DNA of 8,191 bases from DAMCAP01 sp964369265 (lineage in GTDB: Bacteria > Bacillota > Clostridia > Oscillospirales > Ruminococcaceae). Shown in pieces: positions 7,101 to 8,191 of the stretch (positions are counted from its first letter, which is position 1; every line of letters begins with the position of its first letter). The stretch spans positions 1-8,191 of the forward strand of contig CAYJEV010000074.1 in NCBI GenBank assembly GCA_964369265.1. The letters are read 5' to 3'. The translations under genes and the position numbers were made by a program. A model generated the notes under the pieces. It was given only the letters and a program-made list of their open reading frames with translations. It had not been told where the DNA came from and ran no database searches.

Positions 7101-7710
7101 TGGCGGTCTTGACCATGTTATCGCTTCTGGCGAGGACATCAACATCTTCGTATTCGATACAGAAGTATACTCCAACACTGGCGGTCAGTCTTCTAAGGCT
7201 ACAAACGTTGGTGCTGTTGCACAGTTCGCTGCTGCTGGTAAAGAGGTTAAGAAGAAAGACCTTGCTGCTATCGCAATGAGCTATGGCTATGTATATGTTG
7301 CTCAAGTATCTCAAGGCGCTGACTACAACCAAACTGTTAAGGCTATCGTTGAGGCTGAGTCCTACAATGGTCCTTCTATTGTAATCGCTTACGCTCCTTG
7401 TATCAACCATGGTATCAAGACTGGTATGAGCTCTGCTCAAACAATCATGAAGAACGCTGTTGCTTCTGGTTACTGGCATCTATTCCGTTTTGACCCACGC
7501 AGAACATTAGAAGGCAAGAACCCATTCCAAATGGATTCTAAGGCACCTTCTATGAAGTATGATGACTTCATCATGAACGAAGTTCGTTACACTTCTCTGC
7601 TTCAAAAGTTCCCAGAAAGAGCAAACGAGCTATTCGCTAAGGCTGCGAAGAATGCAGAAAATAAGTATGCTCACCTTCAAAGACTTGCTAAGCTTTACGA
7701 CGTTGAGTAA
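4153..7710 (+). CDS. nifJ: Pyruvate:ferredoxin (flavodoxin) oxidoreductase
   Basis: This enzyme oxidises pyruvate with CoA to acetyl-CoA and CO2 and passes two electrons to ferredoxin or flavodoxin in the cytoplasm (EC 1.2.7.1). At 1185 residues it is a complete single-chain PFOR. N-terminal domain: YPITPSS (28-34, Thr31), ELQSEAGA (60-67, Glu64) and Arg114, which agree with the thiamine- and pyruvate-site residues known from Desulfovibrio africanus PFOR. A middle domain has SHLRFG, and an EKR segment sits at 680-682. Two ferredoxin-type 4Fe-4S sites follow: Cys696, 699, 702, 706 and Cys750, 753, 756, 760. The proximal cluster is bound by Cys821, 824, 849 and 1083. The thiamine diphosphate/Mg motif runs from GDG (974-976) to SNTGGQ (1007-1012). 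No key residue is missing. The C-terminal extension of the Desulfovibrio enzyme is absent. The start is fixed by AGGAGG (4140-4145), 7 nt upstream. Codon use is strongly biased (Ala GCT; Leu CTA/CTT; Ile ATC), unlike the neighbours, suggesting very high expression. It is monocistronic, with its own promoter and terminator. The name por/porA is also used. Confidence 0.98.
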   Translation: MARKMKTMDGNNAAAHVSYAFTDVAAIYPITPSSVMAEVTDAWSADGRKNIFGNEVKVVELQSEAGAAGAVHGSLAAGALTTTYTASQGLLLMIPNMYKIAGEQLPCVLNVSARALASHALSIFGDHSDIYACRQTGFAFLASGNVQETMDLGAVAHLAAIKGKVPFLHFFDGFRTSHEIQKVEAWDTETLAKMLDMDAVQAFRDNALNPNHPVLRGTAQNPDIFFQAREACNTAYDNLPAVVEKYMDMVNAEIGTNYSLFNYIGKENAEHVVIAMGSVCDTIEETINYLNAAGGSYGLIKVRLYRPFVGEALIKALPDSTKTITVLDRTKEPGSIGEPLFLDVAMSVRETKFAAHPIYSGRYGLGSKDTTPAQIAAVYKNAESASPKKRFTIGIKDDVTNLSLDDVAIADTTPAGTTSCKFWGLGADGTVGANKNSIKIIGDETDLYAQAYFSYDSKKSGGVTVSHLRFGKSPIKSTYLVSMADFVACHNPSYVDKYDMISDIKKGGTFLLNTDWTIEELSAKLPGDAKKYIAENDIKLCTIDAISIAKELGLGGRVNTILQAAFFKLANIIDINDAVKFMKDAATKSYGKRGEAIVKMNHNAIDRGITDVKTLEVPADWKNASGGIVYPVATGSRKEVVDFVNNIQIPTNAQKGDSLPVSTFMGGVDGTFPQGSAAFEKRGIAVDVPCWNTENCIQCNFCAYVCPHAVIRPVVLTEEEAKAAPANTKVMDMTGMPGYKFAMTVSTLDCTGCGSCAHVCPGKKGAKALDMKPIDTQMPEQEVFAYGLTIAAKPEVSEKFKETTVKGSQFKQPLLEFSGACAGCGETPYAKLITQLYGDRMYIANATGCSSIWGGSAPSTPYTVNADGHGPAWANSLFEDNAEYGYGMFLAQSTIRKQAIEKILLVNKNTDKDYLKAASAKYLETVDLGAENKLATIELVAALEKSAASGCEVCKELLTKKDYFAKKSNWVFGGDGWAYDIGFGGLDHVIASGEDINIFVFDTEVYSNTGGQSSKATNVGAVAQFAAAGKEVKKKDLAAIAMSYGYVYVAQVSQGADYNQTVKAIVEAESYNGPSIVIAYAPCINHGIKTGMSSAQTIMKNAVASGYWHLFRFDPRRTLEGKNPFQMDSKAPSMKYDDFIMNEVRYTSLLQKFPERANELFAKAAKNAENKYAHLQRLAKLYDVE

Positions 7711-7746
7711 TTGATAGCTAACAATCTCTCCGTTTTATAAACATTC

Positions 7747-7790
7747 AAAAACCACGACACATGCGCAGTGTCGTGGTTTTTTCTTTTTTT
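7747..7790 (+). terminator. Rho-independent terminator of nifJ
   Basis: AAAAACCACGACAC (7747-7760) pairs perfectly with GTGTCGTGGTTTTT (7768-7781) across a 7-nt loop. A long T tract follows (to 7790, broken by one C). It begins 36 nt after the nifJ stop codon. The A run on the left means it may also stop leftward transcripts. Confidence 0.92.
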
Positions 7791-7803
7791 AATCTCGTTA
7801 TTT

Positions 7804-7883
7804 TTTAGTTCAAGCATAAAGTTTGTTCACGATGGCGATTTTAGTTTAAACGATTTATTTTGTACGACATCCCTTGAACTAAA
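7804..7883. repeat. 80-bp unit with 11-bp perfect terminal inverted repeats
   Basis: TTTAGTTCAAG (7804-7814) and CTTGAACTAAA (7873-7883) are exact reverse complements, 58 nt apart. A related copy, TTTAGTTTAAA (7840-7850, 9 of 11 matching), and the palindrome GTTTAAAC (7844-7851) lie between them. No flanking target duplication is visible. It could be a small non-autonomous element, an old remnant, or a long-range stem. Confidence 0.4.
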
Positions 7884-7902
7884 CCACATCAAACACACAA
7901 AA

Positions 7903-7931
7903 CCCTAAATAACCCCAAAACCCAAATAACC
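7903..7931 (-). repeat. C/A-rich direct repeat; possible quadruplex on minus strand
   Basis: CCCTAAATAACC (7903-7914) and CCCAAATAACC (7921-7931) are near-identical direct repeats. They lie in a stretch of about 55 nt (7878-7932) with no G on the plus strand. The minus strand reads as four G runs of 2, 3, 4 and 3, with loops of about 6, 4 and 6 nt, enough for a two-layer G-quadruplex. Confidence 0.35.
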
Positions 7932-7947
7932 TGTCAATCGTACCTTA

Positions 7948-8008
7948 TTGTGGTTTCTGTGCGACGTTGTGGTAAATTGTGTGCCGTTGTGGCATTTTTC
8001 GTGCGACG
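7948..8008 (+). repeat. Three imperfect tandem repeats of 19-22 bp
   Basis: Three adjoining units each start TTGTGG and end in a GTGCGACG or GTGCCG sequence: 7948-7966 (19 bp), 7967-7986 (20 bp) and 7987-8008 (22 bp). They differ mainly in a short T/A-rich middle. The units are GC-richer than the flanks. They may be a degenerate tandem array or part of a dispersed intergenic repeat. Confidence 0.6.
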
Positions 8009-8043
8009 GTGCGTCGAGCGCCGCACCCTACTATTTTTGGTGC
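8008..8043. repeat. Two competing hairpins
   Basis: GGTGCG (8008-8013) can pair with CGCACC (8022-8027) over an 8-nt loop. GCACC (8023-8027) can instead pair with GGTGC (8039-8043) over 11 nt. The two structures use the same central arm and exclude each other. No gene follows within the window that would make this an attenuator. Confidence 0.4.
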
Positions 8044-8105
8044 ATCAATTTTTGGCGTGTCATTTATGGTCATACAAAACAAAAAATAACATCGCAAATT
8101 GTAGC

Positions 8106-8122
8106 GGCGACTAGTAGTCGCC
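8106..8122. repeat. 17-bp palindrome
   Basis: GGCGACTA (8106-8113) and TAGTCGCC (8115-8122) are perfect inverted repeats around a single G, preceded by GTAGC. From memory, short GTAGGGGCGA-type palindromes are common between genes in gut Clostridia; this looks like a relative, but the link is not verified. Confidence 0.5.
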
Positions 8123-8154
8123 ATTAGTCATTAGCCAATCAGATAGTTTTCTTG

Positions 8155-8185
8155 CCATCAAGGGTCCGCTTTGCTGCCTTGATGG
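8155..8185. repeat. 9-bp inverted repeat at the window edge
   Basis: CCATCAAGG (8155-8163) and CCTTGATGG (8177-8185) are exact reverse complements across 13 nt. No T tract is visible, so it is not an obvious terminator. It may continue the repeat cluster or belong to an element that runs past the window end. Confidence 0.45.
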
Positions 8186-8191
8186 GTGGGT

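Larger units (their letters stand above)
7791..8191. other. Non-coding, repeat-dense region after nifJ
   Basis: No credible protein gene or RNA gene is visible in these 401 bases on either strand. The region instead holds an 11-bp inverted repeat pair, a G-free C/A tract, three tandem units of about 20 bp, two competing hairpins, a 17-bp palindrome and a last inverted repeat near the window edge, listed separately. The part around 7960-8030 is clearly more GC-rich than its surroundings. Confidence 0.7.

Noticed and set aside
8111..8191. Open frame entering from the right edge on the minus strand, ending MARKLSDWLMTNGDY
   Set aside because: Only 26 codons, overlaps the palindrome and inverted repeat, and has no recognisable domain; more likely repeat sequence than a gene end.
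7791..8191. CRISPR array or tRNA in the repeat region
   Set aside because: The repeats are imperfect, adjoin without spacers, and no cloverleaf can be drawn.

Overview
This window looks like a chromosomal piece of an anaerobic, low-to-moderate GC member of the Bacillota (class Clostridia, probably gut-associated). The reasons are a full-length one-chain pyruvate:ferredoxin oxidoreductase, strong AGGAGG-type ribosome binding sites, A/T-rich sigma-A-like promoters and short hairpin/T-tract terminators. The lineage is an inference; no rRNA or other marker gene is present.

Layout. (1) 1-101: a 14-bp hairpin, probably the terminator of a gene to the left. (2) 102-1427 (+): a MmgE/PrpD-family gene broken by one in-frame TAA at 711-713. 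Both parts are in the same frame and together give the normal family length, so this is one pseudogene and not two genes. (3) 1460-1500: a strong terminator with a possible promoter overlapping its left edge. (4) 1530-2426 (+): an unrecognised lipoprotein that seems to contain two copies of one beta-rich domain. (5) 2438-2467: a two-way terminator shared with the converging gene. (6) 2476-3771 (-): a CNNM/CorC (HlyC) family membrane protein with two CBS domains and a C-terminal CorC_HlyC domain. (7) 3772-4152: a 381-bp A/T-rich divergent control region with a good promoter in each direction. The leftward transcript would carry a foldable leader of about 135 nt with a possible anti-Shine-Dalgarno segment. 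(8) 4153-7710 (+): nifJ/por, pyruvate:ferredoxin oxidoreductase, complete and with every expected cofactor motif. (9) 7747-7790: its terminator. (10) 7791-8191: about 400 bp without a credible gene, packed with inverted and tandem repeats.

The genes do not form one pathway or operon; each appears to be its own transcription unit. The PFOR gene is central metabolism (pyruvate to acetyl-CoA, CO2 and reduced ferredoxin), and its codon use suggests very high expression. The CorC-like protein probably acts in Mg2+/cation homeostasis at the membrane. The lipoprotein role is unknown.

I do not see a clear new multi-gene system. The observations most worth checking are the structured leader in front of the CorC-like gene (3780-3892), the repeat-dense non-coding block after nifJ (7804-8185), the single-stop MmgE/PrpD pseudogene, and the internally duplicated lipoprotein.
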